Assembly (NCBI RefSeq): GCF_000621745.1
Contig: NZ_JHXK01000019.1
Span: 62,001-126,000, forward strand
Length of the DNA: 64,000 nt
Direction: 5' to 3'
Source: Clostridium beijerinckii HUN142
GTDB lineage: Bacteria; Bacillota; Clostridia; Clostridiales; Clostridiaceae
Part shown: in pieces, positions 47,801 to 55,831 of the stretch
Layout: the number at the start of each line of letters is the position of its first letter
Numbering within the stretch: the first letter of the stretch is position 1
Position numbers and translations under genes: made by a program
Notes under the pieces: generated by a model
Told to the model about the DNA's origin: nothing
The model's input: only the letters and a program-made list of their open reading frames with translations
Database searches by the model: none

Positions 47801-48303
47801 TTGAAGCATATATTCAATCTATATTAGAGTATGGTGATTTAAGCCGTATGGGCAGCGATATATTCTTCCATGGGCTTGCAGAAGGTGAAACTAGTGAAAT
47901 TGAAGTTGCAGAAGGTAAGACAATGATTGTTCAGTTAGTTGAAATTGGCAAGTTAGATGAGGAAGGAAATAGAACTTTAGATTTTGAAATTAACGGAAAT
48001 AGAAGAGAAATTAAAATAAAAGATAAAACAGAAAGAATAATAGGCAACTCAAATTCAGTTATTGCTTCTAAGATGGCTGATACTGATAATAAGTTGGAAA
48101 TTGGTGCAAGTATTCCAGGAACTATAATTAAGGTACTTGTTAAAGCTGGAGATACAGTTAAAGAAGGAGATAGTTTACTTGTGGTAGAAGCAATGAAGAT
48201 GGAAACAAATATTGTTGCATCTAGTGCTGGAACTATTGAATCTGTTTTAGTAAGTGAAGGCCAACAGGTTAAAACAGGTGAATTATTAGTCAAACTTAAA
48301 TAG
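44863..48303 (+). CDS. pyc: Pyruvate carboxylase
   Basis: The 1146-aa multifunctional enzyme makes oxaloacetate from pyruvate, bicarbonate and ATP. Domains in order: biotin carboxylase (about 1-455; AAAGGGGRGMRIV, ERDCSIQRRHQK), carboxyltransferase (about 530-800; TDTTMRDAQQSLMATR, HTHDTTGNG), allosteric/PYC_OADA region, and C-terminal biotin carrier with the biotinylated Lys1112 in EAMKMET. TTG start with AAAGGAG upstream. It provides anaplerosis for aspartate-family and 2-oxoglutarate synthesis. Confidence 0.96.
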   Translation: MGKKFKRVLVANRGEIAIRIFRACHELGIRTVAIYTEEDKFALFRTKAHEAYQIGKNKGPVEAYLNIDEIINLALKKHVDAIHPGYGFLSENPEFARRCEEAGIEFIGPKPEMMDKLGDKIKSKIVAKSVGVPVIPGVEKPIDSEDEAFEVAKMCGFPVMIKAAAGGGGRGMRIVRSEGELLAAFRNAKNEAKKAFGNDDMFIEKYIEGPKHIEIQVLGDKYGNIVHLYERDCSIQRRHQKVVEIAPALSLTQEKREEICADALKIAKSVGYRSAGTLEFLVDMHENHYFIEMNPRIQVEHTITEMTTGIDIVQSQILIAEGYELGSKEVGINSQDDIKPRGFAIQCRITTEDPTNNFSPDTGKIDVYRTGSGFGIRLDGGNGYSGAIISPYYDSLLVKSTAYARTFDDAVRKSIRAIKELTISGVKTNVDFLINVLNHEKFKKGECDTNFIADNPQLFDITARSDEEYRILKFIGEKVVNETKGKKREYDVPDIPVITSLDGLSGTKQILDAQGPEGVVKWIKDQKKLLLTDTTMRDAQQSLMATRVRTQDMKNIAKATAVYGNDLFSLEMWGGATFDTAYRFLKESPWKRLESLRKRIPNVMFQMLIRGANAVGYKNYPDNVIRAFIKESAESGIDVFRIFDSLNWLKGIEVSLDEVLKCNKVAEVALCYTGDILDETRDKYSLKYYVDKAKEIEKMGAHILAIKDMSALLKPYAAKKLITALKNEVSIPIHLHTHDTTGNGVATVLMAADSGVDIVDTTFNSMSGLTSQPALNSIVAALGNTSRDTGIDLSGIQKVSDYWDTVRPVYNQFESDLKSGSAEIYKFEIPGGQYSNLKPQVESFGLGHRFNDVKHMYKKVNDMLGDIIKVTPSSKMVGDMAIFMVKNDLTPENILEKAKNMAFPDSIVSYFKGMMGQPEGGFPKELQELVLRGEEPITVRPGELLPSEDFDKIETYLKDKYKFTPCMKDIISYALYPDVFEAYIQSILEYGDLSRMGSDIFFHGLAEGETSEIEVAEGKTMIVQLVEIGKLDEEGNRTLDFEINGNRREIKIKDKTERIIGNSNSVIASKMADTDNKLEIGASIPGTIIKVLVKAGDTVKEGDSLLVVEAMKMETNIVASSAGTIESVLVSEGQQVKTGELLVKLK

Positions 48304-48314
48304 TAAGAATACAT

Positions 48315-48350
48315 AAATAACCCTATAATATATTTTATAGGGTTATTTAT
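48315..48350 (+). terminator. Terminator after pyc
   Basis: A perfect 14-bp stem, AAATAACCCTATAA/TTATAGGGTTATTT. The stem's own T residues serve as the tract. Confidence 0.85.
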
Positions 48351-48763
48351 AGTGAATAGAATATTAACATAGAAGGTTATTATTGTAATTAATCGTTATT
48401 TTTATATTGAGATGTTTTATTAGTCAAGGTATATAATAAATAAATTAAAAATTTGTATGCATAAGTATTATATGAAAATACATGAAATGACAAGCTTAAA
48501 ATATAATATAAATATGAAATAAGGAATAGAGTAAGTTATCATTTTATCTTAACTAAAATATGTATTAATAAGATAAATTTATTATATTATGTAGAAATTT
48601 CGTTGAGTATTAGTAGATTTTAAAATATAATGATAATATGATTAACTTACAGAACATATTAATTTTTAATGGTGATTTTATAATGAGAGAATTTTGAGGC
48701 AGATTAATATTAAAGTTAGGTAGGTTGATAGTAGTTATAAATAAAAGGGTAGGTGGTGTAATT
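48351..48763. other. Intergenic region without recognised features
   Basis: Very AT-rich, with no supported reading frame, structured RNA or repeat. It must contain the promoter of the receiver-CheX gene, but no clear hexamer pair stands out. Confidence 0.4.
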
Positions 48764-49639
48764 ATGAAAAATGTGAATATTGTTATAGTGGATGACTCAC
48801 CTTTTCAAATTGCTTTATTGAGAGATTTGTTGACAGAAAGTGGATTTAATGTTGTGGGGGAAGCAGGTTCTTTAGATGAGACCATTGAAGTTGTTACAAG
48901 TATGAAGCCGGATTTAGTAACAATGGATATGACTATGCCAGGAACTGATGGATTTGAATGTACAAGAGAGATACATAAAATTGATCCTAATATTAAAGTT
49001 ATAATTGTTAGTTCTATGATGGATGATGAGATAGTGAGAAAAGCGAAAAAAAATCATGTATCTGGGTATGCACAAAAGCCAGTAGATTCGGAAGAATTAA
49101 CATTATTAATAAATAGAGTCATGGCAGATGAAGAATTGTTTCTAGAATTGGAAGGTCTATATTCAGTAGTGTTTAGAGAGGCTCTCTTAGATGTTTTTAA
49201 TAAGATTACTAAGACAGTACCAATGATTACACATGAAAGCAATGAAAATGTTGAGAAAATAAGCAAGGGAATTTCAATTGTCATGGGTGTTATAGGAAAG
49301 TATTCTGGAAGAATAATTTTCGATATGTCATTTGAAACTGCCCAGAGTATAGGAAAAGTACTGCTTAAGAGAGATGTAAAGAATACTGAAGAAATGCTTA
49401 ATGTTATGTCTGAAATAACGAATATGGCGGCAGGAAATGCATGTTCGATGATAAATAAAAGAAATAGGATATTTGGATTAAGGGTTGCCCCGCCAACTAC
49501 ATTCCATGGAGAATCAATTAGTATATCGAAAGCAGAATTAGAAACTACTTATTCTGCAAATGCAAAAACTCAGTTCGGAGATTTATCAATTAGTATAGGC
49601 TTTGGAAGAGGTGAAGGAGAATGGATGTCAATTATATAA
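48764..49639 (+). CDS. Receiver-CheX fusion protein
   Basis: The 291-aa protein joins a CheY-like receiver (1-122; acidic pair Asp10-Asp11, phospho-acceptor Asp55 in TMDMTMPG, Lys in AQKPVD) to a CheX-like domain (about 135-291; EITNMAAGNACSMINKRN). CheX dephosphorylates CheY-P; the segment ExxNxxxG/N is its active helix. The start at 48764 follows AGGTGG and replaces an in-frame start at 48725. The fusion may terminate its own signal or a partner's. It overlaps a stand-alone CheX. Confidence 0.85.
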   Translation: MKNVNIVIVDDSPFQIALLRDLLTESGFNVVGEAGSLDETIEVVTSMKPDLVTMDMTMPGTDGFECTREIHKIDPNIKVIIVSSMMDDEIVRKAKKNHVSGYAQKPVDSEELTLLINRVMADEELFLELEGLYSVVFREALLDVFNKITKTVPMITHESNENVEKISKGISIVMGVIGKYSGRIIFDMSFETAQSIGKVLLKRDVKNTEEMLNVMSEITNMAAGNACSMINKRNRIFGLRVAPPTTFHGESISISKAELETTYSANAKTQFGDLSISIGFGRGEGEWMSII

Positions 49640-50088
49640 ATCCAATATTAAATTCTTTTGCAAGTGTATTGCCACAGTTAGGATTGCCTGATGTAGAGAA
49701 AAAAGGAATAAGTTTAAAAGGCAGATTTATAGAGAGCCCTGGAGTTGTCATTATCGTTGGTATTATCGGTGATATTAAAGGTAATGTTATTTATGGCTTA
49801 AGTATAGATGATGCAAAACGAATAGCATCAACAATGATGATGGGAATGCCAGTTGAACAATTTGATGAATTGGCTCAAAGTGCAATTTCAGAACTTACAA
49901 ATATGTTGACTGCAACTGTAGCAACTAATTTTTCAAAAGAAGATATTAATATAAATATATCTACGCCAACTCTTGTGCATGGAAACTTTACTGCAAATGC
50001 AAGTTCAGATAAAGTTGTATGTGTACAAATGGCCGTGGGAGATATGACTATTGAAGTTAATATTTCAATGGAGAAAAATACAATTTAG
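49621..50088 (+). CDS. CheX-like chemotaxis phosphatase
   Basis: The 155-aa protein is a single CheX/CheC-type domain with the catalytic helix SAISELTNMLTATVATNFS (Glu and Asn in the ELTN motif). It overlaps the fusion gene by 19 bp, and GAAGGAGA lies just upstream. The pair probably acts together in dephosphorylating a CheY-like receiver. No other che genes lie nearby. Confidence 0.85.
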   Translation: MDVNYINPILNSFASVLPQLGLPDVEKKGISLKGRFIESPGVVIIVGIIGDIKGNVIYGLSIDDAKRIASTMMMGMPVEQFDELAQSAISELTNMLTATVATNFSKEDININISTPTLVHGNFTANASSDKVVCVQMAVGDMTIEVNISMEKNTI

Positions 50089-50109
50089 AATATTTATAAT
50101 TTTAATATA

Positions 50110-50146
50110 AAGCCATTTGTGATTTTGAATCATAAATGGTTTTATT
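50110..50146 (+). terminator. Terminator after the CheX gene
   Basis: AAGCCATTTGTGAT pairs with ATCATAAATGGTTT (with a G-T pair), ending in T residues. Confidence 0.82.
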
Positions 50147-50182
50147 AAAGAAGAATTAGATTATTTAAGGAAGTGAATTCAT

Positions 50183-50857
50183 ATAAATAAGAGTATATTT
50201 TCAAAGGTTTTAAAGGTGTTTTTTGGGATCTCTAGAGATATATTTTATGCGATCTCAATTATATCTATTATAGTTTTAAGTGTTTTAAATACAACTAGTG
50301 TGTATGGTTATGCAATACAAAGATATAAGCTAAATGAATACACAGGATTATCAGCAGAAGTATTAATGGATAATTATAAAAGAGTAATTGATTATGTCCA
50401 GAACCCGTTTATTAAGGAATTAAAGTTTAATAATCTACCTATGAGCGAATTCGGAAGAATACACTTTTTTGAAGTAAAGAGGATATTTGTAACTCTATAT
50501 GTAATTGGCATAATATTTATTGGAGTTATAATCTTTAAAATATTAACTAATAAATCAACTGATTTAAGAAAGAGGCTTATAGCAAATTTTAATAGTGGTG
50601 TAAATATAATGGCATTAATATTCATATTTGTTGGTGCAATATCAGCAAAGGATTTTTCTAAAGCATTCATTTATTTTCATAAAATATTTTTTAGAAATAA
50701 TTATTGGATATTTGATCCTATAACTGACCCTATAATAAATGCATTACCAGAAGAGTTTTTCATGATTGAATTAATGATTATAATAATTTTATTAGTAGTA
50801 GTCACGCTAGCTATAAAGATACTTTATATTAGAAATAAGTCAGTTTCAAAAGGTTAA
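50183..50857 (+). CDS. TIGR01906/DUF1461-type integral membrane protein
   Basis: The protein has four transmembrane segments (about residues 14-36, 100-121, 138-156 and 192-215), with the characteristic extracellular loop LPMSEFGRIHFFEVKRIF before the second. This matches the DUF1461 family of unknown function. No ATG, GTG or TTG occurs between the in-frame stop at 50174 and GTG at 50216. AAGGAAGTG (50167-50175) points to ATA at 50183, giving an N-terminus (I/M)NKSIFSKVLKVFFG typical of the family. If GTG 50216 is used, the protein loses eleven residues and has no good ribosome-binding site. Confidence 0.75.
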   Translation: MNKSIFSKVLKVFFGISRDIFYAISIISIIVLSVLNTTSVYGYAIQRYKLNEYTGLSAEVLMDNYKRVIDYVQNPFIKELKFNNLPMSEFGRIHFFEVKRIFVTLYVIGIIFIGVIIFKILTNKSTDLRKRLIANFNSGVNIMALIFIFVGAISAKDFSKAFIYFHKIFFRNNYWIFDPITDPIINALPEEFFMIELMIIIILLVVVTLAIKILYIRNKSVSKG

Positions 50858-50920
50858 TTATAATTTACTTTTGAAACTCTCTGATATATAATAACATTTA
50901 TTGGGAAAACAGATTAAAAT

Positions 50921-50986
50921 ATAGCGGGGTTAATGCAAAATGCGCTATCTTAAAGACTCTTGCTTTAGAAGGCAGGAGTTTTTTTA
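50921..50986 (+). other. Structured leader and terminator upstream of crcB
   Basis: Hairpin ATAGCG/CGCTAT (50921-50926, 50943-50948) is followed by terminator ACTCTTGC/GCAGGAGT (50956-50963, 50972-50979) and seven T. The first hairpin could be an antiterminator or aptamer part. The conserved bases of the fluoride (crcB) riboswitch are not present, so I do not assign it. Confidence 0.5.
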
Positions 50987-51006
50987 TTATTAAGGAGGAG
51001 ATTATT

Positions 51007-51384
51007 TTGCAAAAAATTTTATTTGTTGGAATTGGTGGAGGTATTGGTGCAATAATCAGGTATTTGGTTACCATCCAATCTGCAAAAATGATTAATTCAG
51101 ATTTTCCACTAGGTACATTAATAGTAAATGTAGTTGGTGGTTTTCTTATAGGAACGATAGTAGAACTAAGTATGTCTACAGAGCTTATATCTCCTAATTT
51201 GAAGTTATTTTTGACTACAGGAATTATGGGGGGACTCACAACATTCTCTACATTTAGTCTTGAGTCAATAAACTTAATAAGTGATGGAAAGTATTTGATT
51301 GGAATGGCTAATATTTTTTTAAATTTATTTTTGAGTTTAGGTGGAGTTGTTTTGGCTAGATTAATATGTAGAATAGCTATCTAA
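51007..51384 (+). CDS. crcB: CrcB/Fluc fluoride channel
   Basis: The 125-aa protein has four transmembrane helices and the signatures GGIGAIIRYLV, GTLIVNVVGGFLIG and TGIMGGLTTFSTFS with the conserved Asn and Phe/Thr filter residues. It exports toxic fluoride as a dual-topology dimer. TTG start at 51007, after AAGGAGGAG. Only one crcB gene is present here; some firmicutes have two in tandem. Confidence 0.92.
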   Translation: MQKILFVGIGGGIGAIIRYLVTIQSAKMINSDFPLGTLIVNVVGGFLIGTIVELSMSTELISPNLKLFLTTGIMGGLTTFSTFSLESINLISDGKYLIGMANIFLNLFLSLGGVVLARLICRIAI

Positions 51385-51409
51385 GTTAAGCGTAATAGGG
51401 GGCATAGAT

Positions 51410-52099
51410 GTGGAAAAACCTAATATTTTAGTAGTAGAAGATGATGAGGAAATAAATAACTTAATTACTGAAGCTTTAATAAAAGAAAGCTATAATATAA
51501 TTCAGGCTTTTGACGGTAAGCAGGCTATTGAAAAATATAACAAAGATTATCAGTTAGTTATATTAGACTTAATGCTTCCGTATTTTGATGGTATCGAAGT
51601 TTTAAGAAGAATTAGAGATTTAAGTACTGTACCTGTAATTATTCTTTCAGCTAAATATGAGGAAACGGATAGAATAATTGGACTCAGCATGGGTGCAGAC
51701 GATTATATGGTAAAGCCATTTTCTGTAAGGGAATTAGTAGCTAGGGCAAAGGCACAATTGAGGAGATATGTTGATTATAATAGTGTAGAAACTAAGGATG
51801 ATATTTTACGATATAATGATTTGAAATTAGATACTTTAAATTATAAAGTACTCAAAAATGAACAGGAGTTAAGTTTGAGACCAAAGGAATTTGAACTTTT
51901 AAAATTGTTCATGTCTAACCCTAGCAGGGTTTTTACAAAAGCCCAACTATTCAACAGTATATGGGATAATGAATATTTAAATGATGATAATACTGTAATG
52001 GTCCATATTAAAAGGCTTAGAAATAAAATTGAGGATAATTCTAATGAACCTAAATATATACAAACGGTATGGGGAATAGGATATAAACTTGGTGAATAA
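51410..52099 (+). CDS. OmpR/VanR-type response regulator
   Basis: Receiver domain (1-120; Asp11-Asp12, phospho-acceptor Asp53 in VILDLMLPY, Lys in MVKPFS) plus a winged-helix effector (about 130-229; LSLRPKEFELLKLFMSNPSR, VWGIGYKLGE). GTG start with AGGGGG upstream. It overlaps the histidine kinase gene. Such pairs in clostridia commonly control peptide-antibiotic ABC exporters like the one at 54 kb. Confidence 0.92.
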   Translation: MEKPNILVVEDDEEINNLITEALIKESYNIIQAFDGKQAIEKYNKDYQLVILDLMLPYFDGIEVLRRIRDLSTVPVIILSAKYEETDRIIGLSMGADDYMVKPFSVRELVARAKAQLRRYVDYNSVETKDDILRYNDLKLDTLNYKVLKNEQELSLRPKEFELLKLFMSNPSRVFTKAQLFNSIWDNEYLNDDNTVMVHIKRLRNKIEDNSNEPKYIQTVWGIGYKLGE

Positions 52100-52100
52100 T

Positions 52101-53048
52101 ATGAATACATTAAATTATATATTAATGCTTGTTATAGTTATTTTTATAATGCTTTTTGTTTCTTTTTTCAAAAAACTAAATCATATTTGTAAGGTACTAG
52201 ATGAAGTTTCAGATGGAAATTTAAATCAAAGAATAAGATTGCAGAACAATATAAAATCTTTGAGTACATTAAGTATAAAAGTAAACTCAGTAATAGAAGA
52301 ATTTCAAAAAGTATATGAAAAAAATAAGAGGAATGAAGAATCAAGAAAAAAGATGATATCTAATATGTCTCATGATCTTAGAACACCTCTAACTTCAATA
52401 CTTGGATATATGGAACTTATATTAGACGATAATACTACAGATGTTAAAGAATTAAGCAAAAGAGAAGAATACTTAAAAATTGTTTATAATAAAGGGAATT
52501 ATTTATATAATTTAATGGAAGAATTCTTTGAGCTTTCTAAATTGGATTCTAATGATATTAATTTAGAAATAAAAGAAATAAATGTTTCTGAAATTATAAG
52601 GCAGAATATTGTTGGCTTTTTTTATGAAATAAAAAAACTTAACATACAGCCTCAAATAAATCTTCCAGAAGATGATGTTTACGCTTTAGGAGATGAAAGA
52701 GCATTAAACAGGATTTTAACTAACCTTATAAATAATTCTATAAAACATGGATTACAAGGGACAATAATAGGAATTAGCTTAATTAATCAGAAAGATAAAA
52801 TTTCTGTGGAAGTATACGATAATGGTGCTGGAATACCGGAAAACGAGATAAATTATATATTTGATAGATTATATACAGTTGAAAAATCAAGAAGAATTAA
52901 TACAAGGAGCAGTGGAATTGGGCTAGCTATAGTAAAGAGGCTGGTAAAGGCTTTAAATGGAACTATTTCAGTTTCTAGTATTCCATTTAAGAAAACAGTA
53001 TTTACAGTTACATTGCCTCAAAATTTAGATTTGAAAAATATTAAATAG
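52101..53048 (+). CDS. Sensor histidine kinase with short input region
   Basis: The 315-aa kinase has one N-terminal transmembrane segment (about 5-25), a HAMP-like stretch (VLDEVSDGNLNQRI), HisKA with phospho-acceptor His in SNMSHDLRTPLTS, and HATPase_c (NRILTNLINNSIKHG, NGAGIPENE, SSGIGLAIVKRLV). With almost no extracellular domain it resembles intramembrane-sensing kinases tied to antimicrobial-peptide transporters. The ATG at 52101 follows GGTGA; the first in-frame TTG is within the regulator gene. Confidence 0.9.
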   Translation: MNTLNYILMLVIVIFIMLFVSFFKKLNHICKVLDEVSDGNLNQRIRLQNNIKSLSTLSIKVNSVIEEFQKVYEKNKRNEESRKKMISNMSHDLRTPLTSILGYMELILDDNTTDVKELSKREEYLKIVYNKGNYLYNLMEEFFELSKLDSNDINLEIKEINVSEIIRQNIVGFFYEIKKLNIQPQINLPEDDVYALGDERALNRILTNLINNSIKHGLQGTIIGISLINQKDKISVEVYDNGAGIPENEINYIFDRLYTVEKSRRINTRSSGIGLAIVKRLVKALNGTISVSSIPFKKTVFTVTLPQNLDLKNIK

Positions 53049-53114
53049 TAAGAATAGATAATTTAATAAAAGAATGTGTAAAAATTTATATAAAGATTAA
53101 AGGCGGTGGGGTAT

Positions 53115-53666
53115 TTGAAGTGCAAAGTATGTGGCATGGAGATAAACGAAAAAAACTATAATTTTAATGAATTAGCTTTTATAAATAAGAATTCTGAAGA
53201 CAATATTATATATTGTCCGTTCTGTGGAGCAGGAAAAAAATACTTGGTTGAAAGCGACGAAATTATTAAAGTGGATAGTAATTTACTTAATGAGAATGCT
53301 TTAAAAATTTTAGATCATGCTGTTAAGCTCGAACTTTTTAATGGTGACTTTTATACTACTGCAGCAAGTATGGCAAAGAACAGTGAGGTTAAAAAGGTAT
53401 TTGAAGCATTAGCAAATATAGAAAAGTTTCATTCAAGATTGCATCAGAAGTTAGGAGGATTTACGAAAACACCTAACTTAAATAAAGTAAATTACGATAA
53501 ATATAATAGCGATAGTGCCCTTTTAGAGTTGGCTAAGCAAAAAGAAGAGCATGCTGTAAGCTATTATGAAAAGTATAAGAATGAAGTCAATGATCACAAG
53601 TTATTTGAAATATTTAAGGCTTTAGCGGATGTAGAAAAAGAACATATTATTCTCGTTAAAGAGTAA
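53115..53666 (+). CDS. Rubrerythrin-like protein with N-terminal zinc ribbon
   Basis: The 183-aa protein has an N-terminal four-Cys metal site (CKVCG and CPFCG) and a ferritin-like diiron domain (about 60-183) with Glu/His pairs (EKFHSRLH, KEEHAVSYYEKY, EKEHIILV). Rubrerythrins reduce peroxide in anaerobes; in classical ones the rubredoxin part is at the C-terminus, so this is the reversed order. The TTG at 53115 fits GGCGGTGGGG better than the GTG at 53106. Confidence 0.82.
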   Translation: MKCKVCGMEINEKNYNFNELAFINKNSEDNIIYCPFCGAGKKYLVESDEIIKVDSNLLNENALKILDHAVKLELFNGDFYTTAASMAKNSEVKKVFEALANIEKFHSRLHQKLGGFTKTPNLNKVNYDKYNSDSALLELAKQKEEHAVSYYEKYKNEVNDHKLFEIFKALADVEKEHIILVKE

Positions 53667-53771
53667 TTATTAAAGATATTTTTATTAAGTATCTTATTTA
53701 TGGTAATTACTATTTAGACCTTTTGATTTAAAGTTAAGAAATATGTAAGAACCTATTAAATTTGGTGTAAG

Positions 53772-53805
53772 GACTATGTTGTATATTTATAACATAGTCT
53801 TTTTT
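53772..53805 (+). terminator. Terminator after the rubrerythrin-like gene
   Basis: A perfect stem, GACTATGTT/AACATAGTC, is followed by six T. It abuts the inverted-repeat element that starts at 53806. Confidence 0.85.
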
Positions 53806-53966
53806 AGGCACAATCAAATAAATAACAAGTCCATTTGCTAGTATATTTTCCATCATTCTGTGTCGGCAAATTGACCTAATAGGCCCGCTATGAGGGCAAC
53901 TTGTCTCCTTGCCTGATGAAAAATATTCATAGCAACTTTGGACTTGTTGTTTATTTTCATGTGCCT
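53806..53966. repeat. Inverted-repeat element, copy 1 (161 bp)
   Basis: The ends form a 28-bp imperfect inverted repeat (24 of 28 positions), including the perfect core AACAAGTCCA (53824-53833) / TGGACTTGTT (53939-53948) and AGGCACA at the outer ends. No transposase. A shorter relative occurs at 57899-58002, sharing the core ends and an inner block CTGATGAAAAATA. This is the form of a MITE or bacterial interspersed repeat. A minus-strand reading frame across it is not convincing as a gene. Confidence 0.8.
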
Positions 53967-54072
53967 TATAAGGAAAATAAAACATAGTAGATATTTAAAA
54001 TAGATGCTTTTTTAGGGATGTTATATGTTATAAAGCAAAAGTGATATTTAAGAAATTTATGGAGGAATAGAA

Positions 54073-54984
54073 ATGGATTATATTTTAAGAACTCATAACT
54101 TAAATAAAAAATTTAAGAATTTTTCAGCGATTAAGAATTTAAATATGAATATTAAACAAGGAGAAATTTATGGTTTTCTTGGGGAAAATGGTGCGGGAAA
54201 AACAACTGCTATAAGAATGATTATGGGACTAATAAGACCAACAGCTGGGGAAATAGAATTATTTTCTCAAGGAATCACAAAACAAAATAGAAATTTATTT
54301 CAAAGAATTGGTTCTATGATAGAGTATCCAGGATTTTACCCTAATTTAACAGCGGGTGAAAACTTAGATATACATAGAAGAATGATGGGGATTCAAGATA
54401 AAGAGAGTATAATAAATGCCTTGAAAATAACTGGAATACAAGATGTAAAAAACAAAAAGGTAAAAGAATTTTCCCTTGGAATGAAGCAAAGACTTGGAAT
54501 AGCAAGAGCTATCTTGCATCATCCGGAATTTTTAATACTTGATGAGCCAACTAATGGCCTTGATCCAAGTGGAATAAAAGAAATTAGGGAATTAATCTTA
54601 GATTTATGCAATACTCAAGGAATTACATTTTTAATTTCAAGTCACATATTAAGTGAAATTCAGCAAATGGCAACTAAAATAGGAATAATTCATAAAGGGG
54701 AATTGCTTGAAGAGATAGAGTATGATGAACTTCAAAGAAGAAATAGACATTATATTAATTTAAAGGTCAATGATGATAAGAAAGCTTCTATTATATTAGA
54801 GCAAAAACTCAACATAAACGATTATGTTATATGGGAAAAGAATAATTTAAGAGTATATGAAAATTTAGAACAAGCCTCAGACATAAATAAGATTTTAGTT
54901 TCAAATGATTTACGTGTAGATGAGCTTTGTGTAAAGGCAGATAGTTTGGAAGATTATTTCTTAAAGATCACTGGAAAGCAATAG
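54073..54984 (+). CDS. ABC transporter ATPase, BcrA/lantibiotic-immunity type
   Basis: The 303-aa ATPase has Walker A GENGAGKTT, the signature FSLGMKQRLGIARAIL and Walker B FLILDEPTNGLDPSG. It resembles BcrA and LanF-type proteins that expel peptide antibiotics from the membrane. Two permease genes follow. TGGAGGA precedes the start. The two-component system at 51.4-53.0 kb is a plausible controller. Confidence 0.9.
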   Translation: MDYILRTHNLNKKFKNFSAIKNLNMNIKQGEIYGFLGENGAGKTTAIRMIMGLIRPTAGEIELFSQGITKQNRNLFQRIGSMIEYPGFYPNLTAGENLDIHRRMMGIQDKESIINALKITGIQDVKNKKVKEFSLGMKQRLGIARAILHHPEFLILDEPTNGLDPSGIKEIRELILDLCNTQGITFLISSHILSEIQQMATKIGIIHKGELLEEIEYDELQRRNRHYINLKVNDDKKASIILEQKLNINDYVIWEKNNLRVYENLEQASDINKILVSNDLRVDELCVKADSLEDYFLKITGKQ

Positions 54985-55053
54985 CGTAATATCACATTAA
55001 TACAATTTTTTACAATAGCAATTAGGGACTAGATTATGTTTGGAGGAACGTTA

Positions 55054-55815
55054 ATGTTTAATATAATATATTCAGAATTTGCAAAACTTAAAAAGTCATA
55101 TATTTTAATTATAGTTTTTATTAGTGGATGTTTATTGCCAGGGATTTATTTTTCTGATGCCATAACAAATGATTTTAGTAATTTGTCACAAGTAGAAATA
55201 CAACATTGTATAAAGAATCAAATGATAAATGTAGAAGCACTATCATTTCAATTTCTATTTATTATAGTTTTTTCTTTAGTTATAGGGTATGTTTTTACAC
55301 GAGAATTCACAGATAAAACAGCGAATATTTTATATACCTATCCAAGTAGTAGAATTAAAATATTTATTGGGAAGTTTATAACAGTAGGGATACTAATTAT
55401 GATTACGTATTTAATTCAATTTTTTATATCATACTTAGTTGTATATATTGAATTTAGAGTACTGCCTCCAGCAGAGTTTATTATTAAGGATATAAAAGTA
55501 AATATATATTCTGTACTACTGCAGCTAATATTAATACCAATACCAGTGTTAATTGCTAATATTACTAAAAATATTATAATACCGATTGTGTATGGAGCTT
55601 TAGGAGGAATTATTGGGTTAGGAGTTATGACGATATTGATGAGTGGCAGTATATATGGTCAGATTTGTCCGTTGGTGTTACCAGCATTACCATTTTATCA
55701 TTATCACAGAGGAGATCCTATTGATTACATTGCAGTTGTGGGAAGTGCTGTGATTACTTTTGGTATATCTATGTTTCTATGTATTTATCACAGCAAAAAT
55801 TCAGATGTGAATTAA
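55054..55815 (+). CDS. ABC-2-type permease, first subunit
   Basis: The 253-aa protein has six hydrophobic segments and the motif GYVFTREFTDKTANILYTYP seen in BcrB/LanE/LanG-type permeases (shown here in part). The ATG at 55054 is set by GGAGG at 55042-55046. It is clearly paralogous to the next gene: both have KLKKSYI at the N-terminus and REF(T/A)DKT. They probably form a heterodimeric channel with the upstream ATPase. Confidence 0.87.
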   Translation: MFNIIYSEFAKLKKSYILIIVFISGCLLPGIYFSDAITNDFSNLSQVEIQHCIKNQMINVEALSFQFLFIIVFSLVIGYVFTREFTDKTANILYTYPSSRIKIFIGKFITVGILIMITYLIQFFISYLVVYIEFRVLPPAEFIIKDIKVNIYSVLLQLILIPIPVLIANITKNIIIPIVYGALGGIIGLGVMTILMSGSIYGQICPLVLPALPFYHYHRGDPIDYIAVVGSAVITFGISMFLCIYHSKNSDVN

Positions 55816-55831
55816 GATTGGAGTGATTTAT

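Noticed and set aside
44638..48314. Several minus-strand reading frames over pyruvate carboxylase
   Set aside because: All are shadows of the confidently identified plus-strand gene and lack ribosome-binding sites or domain features.
50921..51006. Fluoride riboswitch upstream of crcB
   Set aside because: The location is right but the conserved aptamer sequence and pseudoknot partners are not visible; only two simple hairpins are.
53734..53985. Minus-strand 83-residue reading frame across the repeat element
   Set aside because: It coincides with the inverted-repeat element and the adjacent terminator, has no good ribosome-binding site, and codes for a Cys/His-scattered sequence without domain. 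It is best explained as a by-product of the repeat.
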